This document shows positions 1 to 7,235 of a stretch of DNA of 8,346 nt, in pieces (position 1 is the stretch's first letter; each line of letters begins with the position of its first letter). This DNA is from Actinomycetota bacterium (GTDB lineage Bacteria > Actinomycetota > Actinomycetes > Actinomycetales > Microbacteriaceae), in contig WLDW01000032.1 in the NCBI GenBank assembly GCA_009704605.1, positions 1 through 8,346 on the forward strand. The letters run 5' to 3'. The notes under the pieces were generated by a model. That model had not been told where the DNA came from. It did not search any database and saw nothing but the letters and a program-made list of their open reading frames with translations. The translations under genes were made by a program, and so were the position numbers.

Positions 1-828
1 GCTCTAAACCGTCGGGTCGATGGTATTGAATCTCCAACTATCGCTGATGTGCTGGGTTATTACTTCGGAGACTATGACGATGAAACCAATTCCGTTGACG
101 CCTTCAGTGATGCTGATTTACAGAACACACTGAACGAGCTCAACAACACTGGCAATCAATTTGGTTGGATTAATTTCAACGCCGTGACTGTTCCAGATTC
201 GGCAACTGTTAGCACTCTGGAAAGAATCGATTACGATTCCTATGATTCCAACAACGATGCAGTTGGTGACGTTTTCAGGAGCGAGGACCTAGATGAAGAC
301 GGCGATATCGATGTGAACGATGCCCCGGAATGGATTACCGAAACTAGAAGAAGCTATTCGACAAATTGGTTTACCGTTAGCTATGACGCAAACGACTGCG
401 TGGATTCCGACGACATGGCAGTTGTTTTGGTTGGACGCGAGCCTGTTATGCGCGCTCCTACTGAGGGGGCAGCTTGGAATAACGCCGAAATTGTTCTAGA
501 CGACTGGTATGCGCCAACTCTAGAAAATCGTGCAGAGGCTTACCTGAAGGTTAAGACAAATCTTATCGGCGGGCTTATTTCTTTGCCTTATAGCGTTGCA
601 TGGGAAACTACAGAGGACTTTTCTGACATAGAGGGAGACTGGTATTACGACCCGATTTCATATGGTGACGAAGGGTCCGCTCAAATGAAATCAGTTATGA
701 GCATTTACGGGGCCGACCCATCGGGAATTTACCAGACAAACTACTACTACCAGCTTGAGGTAAACGACGAAGAGTACTTCGATGAATTCGGATGGTTTGG
801 TTGTTTCTTGGGCGGCTGCCTCCCATAG
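1..828 (+). CDS. Acidic putative secreted protein with a Ca2+-binding-type Asp loop, 5' end outside the window
   Basis: The frame is open from base 1, so the protein begins upstream. The in-frame GTG at 49 is probably internal, and 275 residues are visible. The chain is strongly acidic and rich in Asp, Asn, Tyr and Trp, as expected of an exported or surface protein. Counting from base 1, residues 96-107 read DLDEDGDIDVND. This fits an EF-hand, dockerin or thrombospondin-type-3 calcium loop, with Asp at 1, 3, 5, 9 and 12, Gly at 6 and Ile at 8. A preceding Asp/Asn-rich stretch (residues 77-90) could be a second, degenerate repeat. Only three cysteines are seen (133, 268, 273), two of them in the GCFLGGCLP C-terminus. 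There is no LPXTG sorting signal, C-terminal membrane span or catalytic motif. The gene 28 nt downstream encodes a membrane-anchored exported protein, suggesting a shared transcript and surface role. I do not recognise the family; function unknown. Confidence 0.8.
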   Translation, partial: ALNRRVDGIESPTIADVLGYYFGDYDDETNSVDAFSDADLQNTLNELNNTGNQFGWINFNAVTVPDSATVSTLERIDYDSYDSNNDAVGDVFRSEDLDEDGDIDVNDAPEWITETRRSYSTNWFTVSYDANDCVDSDDMAVVLVGREPVMRAPTEGAAWNNAEIVLDDWYAPTLENRAEAYLKVKTNLIGGLISLPYSVAWETTEDFSDIEGDWYYDPISYGDEGSAQMKSVMSIYGADPSGIYQTNYYYQLEVNDEEYFDEFGWFGCFLGGCLP

Positions 829-856
829 AGCGTAAGCCGGTCTTGGGATACGTCTA

Positions 857-2062
857 GTGAAAAAACTACCCTGGGTTGTTCTCGTTTCCTCTCTGGTGAC
901 ATTAACAAGCTTTGCTCAGGCGTCGTGGGCGGAAACTGGAGAGCTTTCGGTTTCAAGTATTCCTAGAGAATTTGTTGTCGGTGATCCGGGATCCATAAAC
1001 ACTGAGATAACTCTCGAGATATTTGCAACCACTGCCGCACCTAAGGTTGTTGTTGTTGAATTCATAGATTTTTACACCGGAGAGGGTGGCAGATCACAGC
1101 TACCAAGTGGATCAACCCCATATTCTCTTTCAAACGTTTTGGAAATTGTTCCCTTTGCCAATCGTCACCCCGGAGGTGGGCAGGAGCGTTTCCTCGTCAC
1201 AATAAAACCCAAGGCTGATTACAAACAGCAGTTATTCACTGGTGGTGTTGTTGTTCGACTTGATTCAGTTGGGAATCAAGGGGAAGGTGTTGGGTCAACT
1301 AGTTCGATACTTCGATCCATGACCGTAACTCCTTATGGTCTGGTGGCTTCTTTGGAAGAGGCAAACCTCCTGCCAGCTCAAGTGATAAGGCATGACATCC
1401 ATAGACTTGAGCGATCTAGCTTCATCGACAGCATCTTGCCCGACTTACCTGGCATTGTGAACTTTGGACCTGTCGAATCTAGGGTTACCTACACTAACCC
1501 TGGCGAGTATCCGGTCTTCTCTGAGTTGAGCTGGGCCTTCGAGCACGGCGGTGAAGTGATTGCGAATAAGTCCTTACGCTCATCCTTAGTCTCGCCCGAG
1601 CAAGAAGTCCAGAAAGCTGTCACAACGCAAGTTTCTGGTCAGGCCGAAGGTTCGCAACTGAACCTACTGCCTGGCTTGGGTTTTGTTTCAAACAAGATAA
1701 CCCTTACAAGTTCCCTTGGCGGCACTGAGCTACCGGTGCAGGTATTCGACGGTAGCTTTCTTGTTTTGCAGTGGAAAGAACCATTCGTTGGAATCATTGC
1801 GCTTTACTTCTTGGTCCGCTGGGCATGGCGCAAAAATCTCTCACCTAGACAGAGACAAGAAACAGCCACACTCATTGGCTTAGGTGTTCAGACCTTCTTG
1901 CGCGGTTTCAAAAGAAGGCTGCGAGGCACTCCGCTAGGAGCCCCCGAACAAGTGGCCAAATCCTCAGCGCCCGCTTTGGCTCAAGCTGTTCCACAAAGGC
2001 CAATGTATGTGCCTCCGGGTTCGAGCTACCCTATCCAGAAATACCCGACACCCAAGCCCTAG
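857..2062 (+). CDS. Exported single-span membrane protein with beta-rich ectodomain and basic cytoplasmic tail
   Basis: This 401-residue protein starts at GTG 857, with a weak GGGA (845-848) as the only ribosome-binding candidate. Residues 1-25 form a clear signal peptide: MKK, a hydrophobic core, then AQA or SWA for cleavage after 22 or 25. Residues 26-160 and about 205-300 are rich in alternating hydrophobic residues and read as two beta-sandwich domains, joined by a more helical linker (162-200). A hydrophobic segment at about 308-324 is followed by a basic stretch (RWAWRKN, later FKRRLR) and a Pro-rich end, giving outside-to-inside topology. The layout (signal, two beta domains, one span, basic tail) resembles the DUF916/WxL-interacting surface proteins of Gram-positive bacteria. 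I infer that from architecture only; no diagnostic motif was matched. It lies 28 nt after the acidic secreted protein and may anchor it. No enzyme motif is visible, so a surface adhesin or scaffold is more likely than a catalyst. Confidence 0.85.
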   Translation: MKKLPWVVLVSSLVTLTSFAQASWAETGELSVSSIPREFVVGDPGSINTEITLEIFATTAAPKVVVVEFIDFYTGEGGRSQLPSGSTPYSLSNVLEIVPFANRHPGGGQERFLVTIKPKADYKQQLFTGGVVVRLDSVGNQGEGVGSTSSILRSMTVTPYGLVASLEEANLLPAQVIRHDIHRLERSSFIDSILPDLPGIVNFGPVESRVTYTNPGEYPVFSELSWAFEHGGEVIANKSLRSSLVSPEQEVQKAVTTQVSGQAEGSQLNLLPGLGFVSNKITLTSSLGGTELPVQVFDGSFLVLQWKEPFVGIIALYFLVRWAWRKNLSPRQRQETATLIGLGVQTFLRGFKRRLRGTPLGAPEQVAKSSAPALAQAVPQRPMYVPPGSSYPIQKYPTPKP

Positions 2063-2093
2063 ATCAGTTCCCACAGGGACGAACAGGCCGATT

Positions 2094-2121
2094 TTGACTC
2101 TAGTGCGACCTAGATTAGCTT
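2094..2121 (+). promoter_or_regulatory. Putative sigma-70-type promoter of gcvHP
   Basis: TTGACT (2094-2099) is separated by 16 nt from TAGCTT (2116-2121), which fits the loose actinobacterial -10 pattern TAnnnT. Transcription would begin near 2127-2130, leaving a leader of about 34 nt before the gcvH ATG. This start point makes the upstream in-frame GTG at 2126 an unlikely initiation codon. It also leaves no room for a riboswitch. The match is by eye only. Confidence 0.45.
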
Positions 2122-2147
2122 TGAGGTGCCGGATAAATCAGCAAAGC

Positions 2148-2152
2148 AAGGA
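2148..2152 (+). promoter_or_regulatory. Ribosome-binding site that sets the gcvH start
   Basis: AAGGA sits 9 nt before the ATG at 2162, a normal Shine-Dalgarno spacing. The alternative GTG at 2126 has only TTGAG next to it (2121-2125) and would add 12 residues that GcvH proteins normally lack. Confidence 0.7.
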
Positions 2153-2161
2153 CGAAATCTC

Positions 2162-2536
2162 ATGACTAATCGCGAAAGTCTTCACTACACCAAAGAGCAC
2201 GAGTGGCTTTCAATCGAGGGCGATGTTGCCACCGTTGGAATCACAGAATACGCAGCCGAGAAGCTAGGCGACATCGTGTTTGTTGACCTACCCAAGCTTG
2301 GAAGCTCAACTACTTACATGAAGATTTGTGGCGAAATTGAATCCACCAAGAGTGTCGGAGAGCTTTACGCCCCAGTTGATGGTGAAATAGTGGCAGTAAA
2401 TGACAGCGTCACCGCAACACCAGAACTAGTAAACCAGGACCCAATGGGTGCCGGATGGTTGATCAAGATCAAATTCACAGAACTACCCGCTTTGCTAACC
2501 CATGAAGAATACGCTCAACTAACCAACGAGGGGTAA
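2162..2536 (+). CDS. gcvH: Glycine cleavage system H protein (lipoyl carrier)
   Basis: GcvH is the cytoplasmic shuttle of the glycine cleavage system. Its lipoylated lysine accepts the aminomethyl group produced by the P protein, presents it to the T protein, and is reoxidised by the L protein. The 124-residue product has the family opening (YTKEHEWL, residues 9-16), the middle [19 protein letters not shown], and the lipoylation motif GEIESTKS with Lys63 as the expected attachment site. This is followed by [13 protein letters not shown] and a GWLIKIK strand. The length is typical. ATG 2162 is chosen because of its AAGGA site and the family N-terminus; GTG 2126 remains open but is less likely. 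gcvP follows after 10 nt, so the two are almost certainly one transcript. gcvT, often adjacent, is not present on either side. No catalytic or structural residue appears to be missing. Confidence 0.97.
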   Translation: MTNRESLHYTKEHEWLSIEGDVATVGITEYAAEKLGDIVFVDLPKLGSSTTYMKICGEIESTKSVGELYAPVDGEIVAVNDSVTATPELVNQDPMGAGWLIKIKFTELPALLTHEEYAQLTNEG

Positions 2537-2546
2537 CTGCTTACAA

Positions 2547-5384
2547 ATGCTTCCTGAGCACAAAGATTTCAAGTACCGCCACATCGGTCCTACCCCTCAA
2601 GAACAATCTGAAATGCTCAAGGAGTTGGGGTATTCATCCCTAGACGAGCTCATGGCAACCGCCTTGCCAAAGGCAATTCAGTTCAAGGGTGATGGAAAAC
2701 TTCCTGATCCACTCACCGAAGCTGACACGCTAAAGGCCCTTCGTGCTCACGCGAACAACAACAAGGTCACTACAAGCTTGATTGGTCAGGGTTACTACGG
2801 AACCCTGACCCCTTCAGTTATTAAGCGCAATGTTTTGGAAAACCCTTCCTGGTACACCGCATACACTCCCTACCAGCCAGAAATTTCCCAGGGCCGCCTA
2901 GAAGCAATAATCAACTTCCAGACCATGGTCAATGACCTAACTGGAATGAAGACGGCTAACGCATCCATGTTGGATGAATCTACTGCTGCTGCCGAGGCAA
3001 TGCTGCTTGCTAGACGAGGATCAACAAGTGAAAGCAAAGTTTTCTACGTGGACAGCGACTGCTTCCCACAGACCAAAGCTCTTTTGGAGCACAGGGCTAC
3101 CCCGGTTGGAATTGAGATTTCATACTTTGACGCAGCCAAGGGTGCAGCTGGTCTAACTGGCGAATACTTTGGTGTCTTGGTTCAGTACCCAGGCTCTTCT
3201 GGAAACCTAACCGACCTAAAGCCCATTTTTGCTGCAGCCAAAAAAGTCTCTGCGCTTTCGGTTGCAGTTGCAGACCTACTTGCTCTTTGCTTGATTGAAT
3301 CTCCAGGAAGTGCCGGAGCTGACATATCTGTTGGAACCACTCAGCGCTTTGGAGTTCCAATGGGCTTTGGAGGTCCTCACGCTGGTTACCTTGCTGTTCG
3401 TGATGATCTTGAGCGCTCAATGCCAGGAAGACTGGTAGGAGTATCAGTTGATGCCGATGGAGCACCTGCCTACCGACTAACTCTGCAAACCCGCGAGCAG
3501 CACATCAGACGCGAGCGTGCAACTTCTAACATCTGTACCGCGCAGGTGTTGCTAGCCGTTATGGCTGGAATGTATGCGGTGTATCACGGTCCAAAGGGAC
3601 TCCGCTCTATCGCACTCGATGTTCATCACAAGACTCTTGCACTTGCCGAAGCGCTCAAAAAAGCTGGGCTAGGCGTTTCCCCGAACGAGTTCTTCGATAC
3701 CTTCCAGGTTACTGTTCCAAGTTCTAAAACAGTTTATGAAGCCGCTAGGAAACAAGACATCACAATGCTTGTTCTGGATGAGAAAACTGTTGGCCTTTCC
3801 ATCGATGAAACCATCGATGGTGAAGTGCTGAACAATATCGCAGCTGCCTTTGGCGCTGGCAACGTTAACTATGTCTTCAACGCTTCCGCTGCCACCAAGC
3901 TTGGATCCCTTGCTCGCAAAGATGAATATCTAACCCATCAGGTTTTCAACTCTCACCACTCTGAGACTGCAATGCTTCGTTACCTAAAGCGTCTTGCTGA
4001 CTACGACTACGCGCTCGACCGTGGAATGATTCCACTTGGCTCTTGCACAATGAAACTGAACTCAACAACCGAGATGGAAGCAGTTACCTGGCCAGAGTTT
4101 GGCAACATGCATCCTTTTGCTCCAAAGGAAGACGTAGCAGGGTATCTGAACCTAATCGAAGAGCTAACCGGTTGGCTTTGCGATGTAACCGGCTATGACG
4201 CAGTATCGTTGCAGCCAAACGCCGGAAGCCAGGGAGAGCTAGCTGGCCTTATGGCCATCCGCGGATATCACCTATCCCGCGGCGACAGCCAGCGTGAAGT
4301 TTGTTTGATTCCATCCTCTGCCCACGGAACCAACGCAGCATCTGCGATCTTGGCGGGTATGAAGGTAGTAGTTGTTGCCTGCGATGAGATGGGCAACGTA
4401 GACCTAGCTGACATCAAGCAAAAGATCGCCGATGCAGGCGACAAGCTTTCGGCTCTTATGGTTACCTACCCATCCACACATGGTGTTTACGAAGAAGCCA
4501 TTGCTGACATTTGTGACATGGTTCATGCTGCAGGTGGCCAGGTTTATATCGATGGCGCAAACACCAACGCTGTGGTTGGCTATGCCAAGTTTGGTCTTTT
4601 GGGTGGCGACGTCTCGCACCTGAACCTACACAAAACCTTCTGCATCCCTCACGGTGGTGGAGGTCCTGGAGTTGGTCCAGTAGCCGCCAGGGCTCACCTA
4701 GCTCCATTCTTGCCAGGTCACTCCTTGGCTCAGATAGAACTTCCTAACTTTGGCCCTATCTCTGGTGCACCATTTGGTTCAGCTTCGATTTTGCCTATTT
4801 CCTGGGCATACATTCGCATGATGGGTAACCAAAGCCTGCGCGATGCAACCTCGGTTGCTGTTTTGTCAGCCAACTACGTAGCTCTAAAGCTAAAAGATTA
4901 CTTCCCACTTCTTTACACCGGTAACGCTGGTTTGATTGCTCACGAGTGCATCATCGACATTCGCGGAATCACAAAAGATACCGGTGTGAGCGTTGACGAC
5001 GTAGCGAAGAGATTGATTGACTACGGTTTCCACGCTCCAACCATGAGCTTCCCGGTTTCTGGAACACTCATGATTGAGCCAACCGAGTCTGAGCCAAAGG
5101 CGGAAGTCGATCGCTTCATCGATGCCATGATTGCCATCAAAAATGAGATCAACCAGCTTGGCGCTGGCACCTGGAGCCCTGAAGATAACCCACTTCGCCA
5201 AGCGCCACACACCGCAAAGATTTTGACCGGGGAATGGAACCACCCTTACTCGAGAGAGTTAGCGGTGTTTCCTGTGAAGTCGCAGCACCTTTGGAAGTAC
5301 TGGCCAAAAGTTAGGCGTGTTGATTCAGTCTATGGAGATCGTAACTTGGTGTGCTCTTGCCCACCGCCGGAAGCTTTCGCCTAA
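2547..5384 (+). CDS. gcvP: Glycine dehydrogenase (aminomethyl-transferring), P protein of the glycine cleavage system
   Basis: GcvP is a PLP enzyme that decarboxylates glycine and transfers the remaining aminomethyl group to the lipoyl arm of GcvH, releasing CO2. The 945-residue product is the long, fused form (N- and C-terminal halves in one chain), of normal length. Landmarks are RHIGPT near the start, GQGYYGT and [12 protein letters not shown] in the N-terminal half, and [13 protein letters not shown] around residue 141. The C-terminal half has [11 protein letters not shown] (from 495) and HLNLHKTF, with Lys696 as the PLP Schiff-base lysine. Next come the Gly-rich GGGGPGVGP loop and the [14 protein letters not shown] segment. 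The purine-rich GAGGGG (2528-2533) at the end of gcvH lies 13 nt before the ATG, rather far, so translational coupling with gcvH is likely. The stop codon lies 2 bp from that of the converging channel gene. No frameshift or truncation is seen. Confidence 0.98.
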   Translation: MLPEHKDFKYRHIGPTPQEQSEMLKELGYSSLDELMATALPKAIQFKGDGKLPDPLTEADTLKALRAHANNNKVTTSLIGQGYYGTLTPSVIKRNVLENPSWYTAYTPYQPEISQGRLEAIINFQTMVNDLTGMKTANASMLDESTAAAEAMLLARRGSTSESKVFYVDSDCFPQTKALLEHRATPVGIEISYFDAAKGAAGLTGEYFGVLVQYPGSSGNLTDLKPIFAAAKKVSALSVAVADLLALCLIESPGSAGADISVGTTQRFGVPMGFGGPHAGYLAVRDDLERSMPGRLVGVSVDADGAPAYRLTLQTREQHIRRERATSNICTAQVLLAVMAGMYAVYHGPKGLRSIALDVHHKTLALAEALKKAGLGVSPNEFFDTFQVTVPSSKTVYEAARKQDITMLVLDEKTVGLSIDETIDGEVLNNIAAAFGAGNVNYVFNASAATKLGSLARKDEYLTHQVFNSHHSETAMLRYLKRLADYDYALDRGMIPLGSCTMKLNSTTEMEAVTWPEFGNMHPFAPKEDVAGYLNLIEELTGWLCDVTGYDAVSLQPNAGSQGELAGLMAIRGYHLSRGDSQREVCLIPSSAHGTNAASAILAGMKVVVVACDEMGNVDLADIKQKIADAGDKLSALMVTYPSTHGVYEEAIADICDMVHAAGGQVYIDGANTNAVVGYAKFGLLGGDVSHLNLHKTFCIPHGGGGPGVGPVAARAHLAPFLPGHSLAQIELPNFGPISGAPFGSASILPISWAYIRMMGNQSLRDATSVAVLSANYVALKLKDYFPLLYTGNAGLIAHECIIDIRGITKDTGVSVDDVAKRLIDYGFHAPTMSFPVSGTLMIEPTESEPKAEVDRFIDAMIAIKNEINQLGAGTWSPEDNPLRQAPHTAKILTGEWNHPYSRELAVFPVKSQHLWKYWPKVRRVDSVYGDRNLVCSCPPPEAFA

Positions 5385-5386
5385 AA

Positions 5387-6043
5387 CTATTTTTTGGACT
5401 TAGCAAATACCTTTGCTAGAACTATTCCCAGCGCTGCACCAAGTAGCTGTGCGATTACAAAACTTGGAACCGACTGCGGTCCAATTCCAGCAAAACTATC
5501 GCTGAAGATTCGTCCCACTGTAGCAGCCGGGTTTGCGAATGAAGTAGAGGAAGTAAAGAAATAAGCGGTGCCAATCCAAGCCGGAACAGCAACCGGAATT
5601 AACTCGGCTCTCTTGGTTTTAATCAAATTAAGAATGATAAACACTAGTCCTGCGGTAGCAACAACTTCGCCGATGGCGGCGCCTTCGCTAACCATTCCTT
5701 TGCTTGAAACCTGGATGGCAGCTGAGCCAAACATAACGTTGGCAAGCACCGCTCCAGCAAACGCTCCAGCAAACTGGGCAACTATGTAGGGCGCAACACG
5801 CACTGGCTTGAATCGCTGGTCGATAGCCAAAGCTATTGAAACAACTGGGTTGAAGTGGCCTCCGCTAACTGGTCCAAGGGTAAGAATCAAAATTCCAAGA
5901 ACCAAAACAGTCGAGATCCCGTTTGCAATCAGGGCTACCAATAGATCACCCGATAAGTTGCTAGCCATAATTCCAGAGCCAATGACCGCTGCAACCAGAA
6001 GTCCGGTTCCTAAAAACTCTGCGAGTATTGCCTTGTAATTCAT
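5387..6043 (-). CDS. MIP/aquaporin-family channel with atypical selectivity filter
   Basis: This is a 218-residue channel of the major intrinsic protein family: six hydrophobic spans plus two half-helices, expected in the cytoplasmic membrane. The first signature is GGHFNPVVS (NPV at 65-67 instead of NPA); the second is SFANPAATVGR (NPA at 171-173). In orthodox water channels an Arg directly follows the second NPA and forms the aromatic/arginine filter. Here that residue is Ala174, and the nearest Arg is 178. From memory, this pattern (TSSTSFANPA, with an Arg a few residues on, then SDSFAGI) matches an AqpS-like clade often found beside arsenic-resistance genes. No ars gene is in this window, so the substrate stays open: arsenicals, small organic solutes or water. 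ATG 6043 is preferred over GTG 6055 because GAGGG is well placed before it. It lies downstream of the oxidoreductase, and no convincing promoter of its own is visible. Confidence 0.93.
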   Translation of the reverse strand: MNYKAILAEFLGTGLLVAAVIGSGIMASNLSGDLLVALIANGISTVLVLGILILTLGPVSGGHFNPVVSIALAIDQRFKPVRVAPYIVAQFAGAFAGAVLANVMFGSAAIQVSSKGMVSEGAAIGEVVATAGLVFIILNLIKTKRAELIPVAVPAWIGTAYFFTSSTSFANPAATVGRIFSDSFAGIGPQSVPSFVIAQLLGAALGIVLAKVFAKSKK

Positions 6044-6048
6044 GCTGA

Positions 6049-6053
6049 CCCTC
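6049..6053 (-). promoter_or_regulatory. Ribosome-binding site that sets the channel start
   Basis: Reading the minus strand, GAGGG ends 5 nt before ATG 6043. The alternative GTG at 6055-6053 overlaps this site, so it would have to be translated without it. The ATG also places the usual MIP N-terminus (AEFLGT) at the expected distance from the start. Confidence 0.6.
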
Positions 6054-6079
6054 ACTTGATAGCGAACTAGTTGTTTCTC

Positions 6080-6113
6080 AGGCTAGCTCAGGAGCCTTGA
6101 TTTACTGGCTAGC
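6080..6113. repeat. GGCTAGC direct repeat and short hairpin between channel and oxidoreductase genes
   Basis: GGCTAGC occurs at 6081-6087 and again at 6107-6113. The core GCTAGC is self-complementary, so the copies could also pair with each other across a 20-nt loop. Overlapping this, AGGCT (6080-6084) and AGCCT (6093-6097) can form a 5-bp stem with an 8-nt loop. There is no T-run after the stem on the minus strand, so it is at best a weak or attenuating terminator after the oxidoreductase gene. A regulator-binding site is an equal possibility. Confidence 0.3.
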
Positions 6114-6125
6114 GACAAGCTAAAC

Positions 6126-7169
6126 CTATTTGCTTGCTAGAGACTCAGCAAGGATTTGCTTGACCATAGGTACAACTTCGGTTCCCAGTAGTTCAATTGA
6201 GCTCATCAACTTGGAATGCGGCATAGGTCCAGTTGAGTACTTCAGGTCGAAACGGTTAGCCCCAACTGACTGAAGCGCGTAGGCAATTTTTTTGGCAACT
6301 GTCTCAGCAGATCCCACATACAAGCTGCCGTTATAGACCTCATTCAGGTAGTGATCCTTGGTCATCGGTCCCCAGCCTCGTTCTTTGCCGATTCGACCAA
6401 AACTTGACTGGTAACTTGGCCAGAGTTCTTCAATAGCCTGCTCGTCGGTTTTTGCAACGTGACCAGGAGAGTGAATAGATATCTGTCTAACTTCGTTTCC
6501 GAAATGTTCCATCTGCTCGTGATACAACTTCGCATACGGATAGAACCGTGCAGGGTCTCCCCCAATGATTGCTAATGCCAAGTTGGCATTCAACCTTGCT
6601 GCGCGAACTACGCTTTCTGGAGAACCGCCTACGCCCACTCGAAGAGGAATCTGTCCGCGCTCTGTTTTTGGATAAACCTCTTGGTTGACTAGCGGAGGCC
6701 TGATCGATCCTGACCAGTTAACTGGTCCTTCTTTGAGTAGCTCAACTAGCATTTCTAGTTTCTGCTCGAACAATTCTGCGTAGTCTGAAAGCTCATATCC
6801 AAAGAGTGGGAAAGATTCAGTGAAGGATCCTCGACCAGCGGTTATCTCGGCACGGCCATTGGATAGTCCATCCAAGGTTGCAAATCTTTGGTAAACCCGA
6901 ATTGGATCCTCAGAGGACAAAACGGTCACACCAGAACCTAGGGTGATTGTGCTGGTTTTGGTTGCAATTCCGGCCAGAACAGTGTCTGGTGCAGTAACTG
7001 CAAAGTCATCACGGTGGTGCTCGCCGATATTAAAATTATCTAAGCCAACCTGCTCGGCTAGAACGGCCTCCTCGACAACGTTTCGAATCACTTGGCCAGC
7101 AGTTTCAGGCGTGCCATCGTCTTTTAGGGTCATGTCCCCAAAGGTGTCTAGCCCGAACCTAATGTTCAC
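6126..7169 (-). CDS. LLM-class (bacterial luciferase-like) flavin-dependent oxidoreductase
   Basis: This 347-residue protein of the luciferase-like monooxygenase superfamily is probably a cytoplasmic TIM-barrel enzyme using reduced FMN or F420. The substrate cannot be read from sequence. Visible signatures are GLDTFGDMT at the N-terminus, NIGEHHRDDFAV (48-58), the ITLGSGVTVLSSEDPIRVYQ strand-loop (75-94), and GRAEITAGRGSFTESFPLFG (105-124). These are followed by VGVGGSPES (179-185), a likely phosphate-binding segment, and PHSKLMSSIELLGTEV near the C-terminus. This set resembles the family I recall as CE1758-like, characterised mainly by sequence. The start is GTG 7169, supported by AAGGA 9 nt upstream. 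It follows the hydrolase gene after 67 nt in the same direction and precedes the channel gene by 82 nt. No clear promoter or terminator is seen in the gap before it, so co-transcription is plausible but unproven. Confidence 0.95.
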   Translation of the reverse strand: MNIRFGLDTFGDMTLKDDGTPETAGQVIRNVVEEAVLAEQVGLDNFNIGEHHRDDFAVTAPDTVLAGIATKTSTITLGSGVTVLSSEDPIRVYQRFATLDGLSNGRAEITAGRGSFTESFPLFGYELSDYAELFEQKLEMLVELLKEGPVNWSGSIRPPLVNQEVYPKTERGQIPLRVGVGGSPESVVRAARLNANLALAIIGGDPARFYPYAKLYHEQMEHFGNEVRQISIHSPGHVAKTDEQAIEELWPSYQSSFGRIGKERGWGPMTKDHYLNEVYNGSLYVGSAETVAKKIAYALQSVGANRFDLKYSTGPMPHSKLMSSIELLGTEVVPMVKQILAESLASK

Positions 7170-7235
7170 TTTTTACTGTCCTTCTCTCGTCTACTGCTTA
7201 GAGGTAAACCCACAACTGACCGATTTGTTCCCAAA

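Noticed and set aside
800..828. Cell-wall sorting signal at the end of the acidic protein
   Set aside because: The C-terminus ends GCFLGGCLP with no LPXTG-like motif, hydrophobic span or basic tail.
1045..1057. GTTGTTGTTGTTG simple repeat
   Set aside because: It simply encodes a run of valines in a beta strand and shows no sign of length variation or regulatory role.
2067..2084. Possible terminator after the membrane-anchored protein
   Set aside because: The stem is only TCCC/GGGA with a 3-nt loop and a bulged extension, and no T-run follows directly.
2126..2161. Longer gcvH starting at GTG 2126
   Set aside because: The added 12 residues do not fit the family N-terminus, the GTG sits at the predicted transcription start, and ATG 2162 has a better ribosome-binding site.
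3097..3465. Antisense open frame inside gcvP
   Set aside because: It lies wholly within a strongly conserved gene, is rich in Gln and Leu as expected from complementary codons, and matches no family I know.
4404..5243. Further antisense open frames inside the 3' half of gcvP
   Set aside because: They are shadows of gcvP codons with no plausible domain.
5368..5395. Possible gcvP terminator (short stem then T6)
   Set aside because: The stem is about 4 bp including a G-T pair, and the T-run is 10 nt away, too far for an intrinsic terminator.
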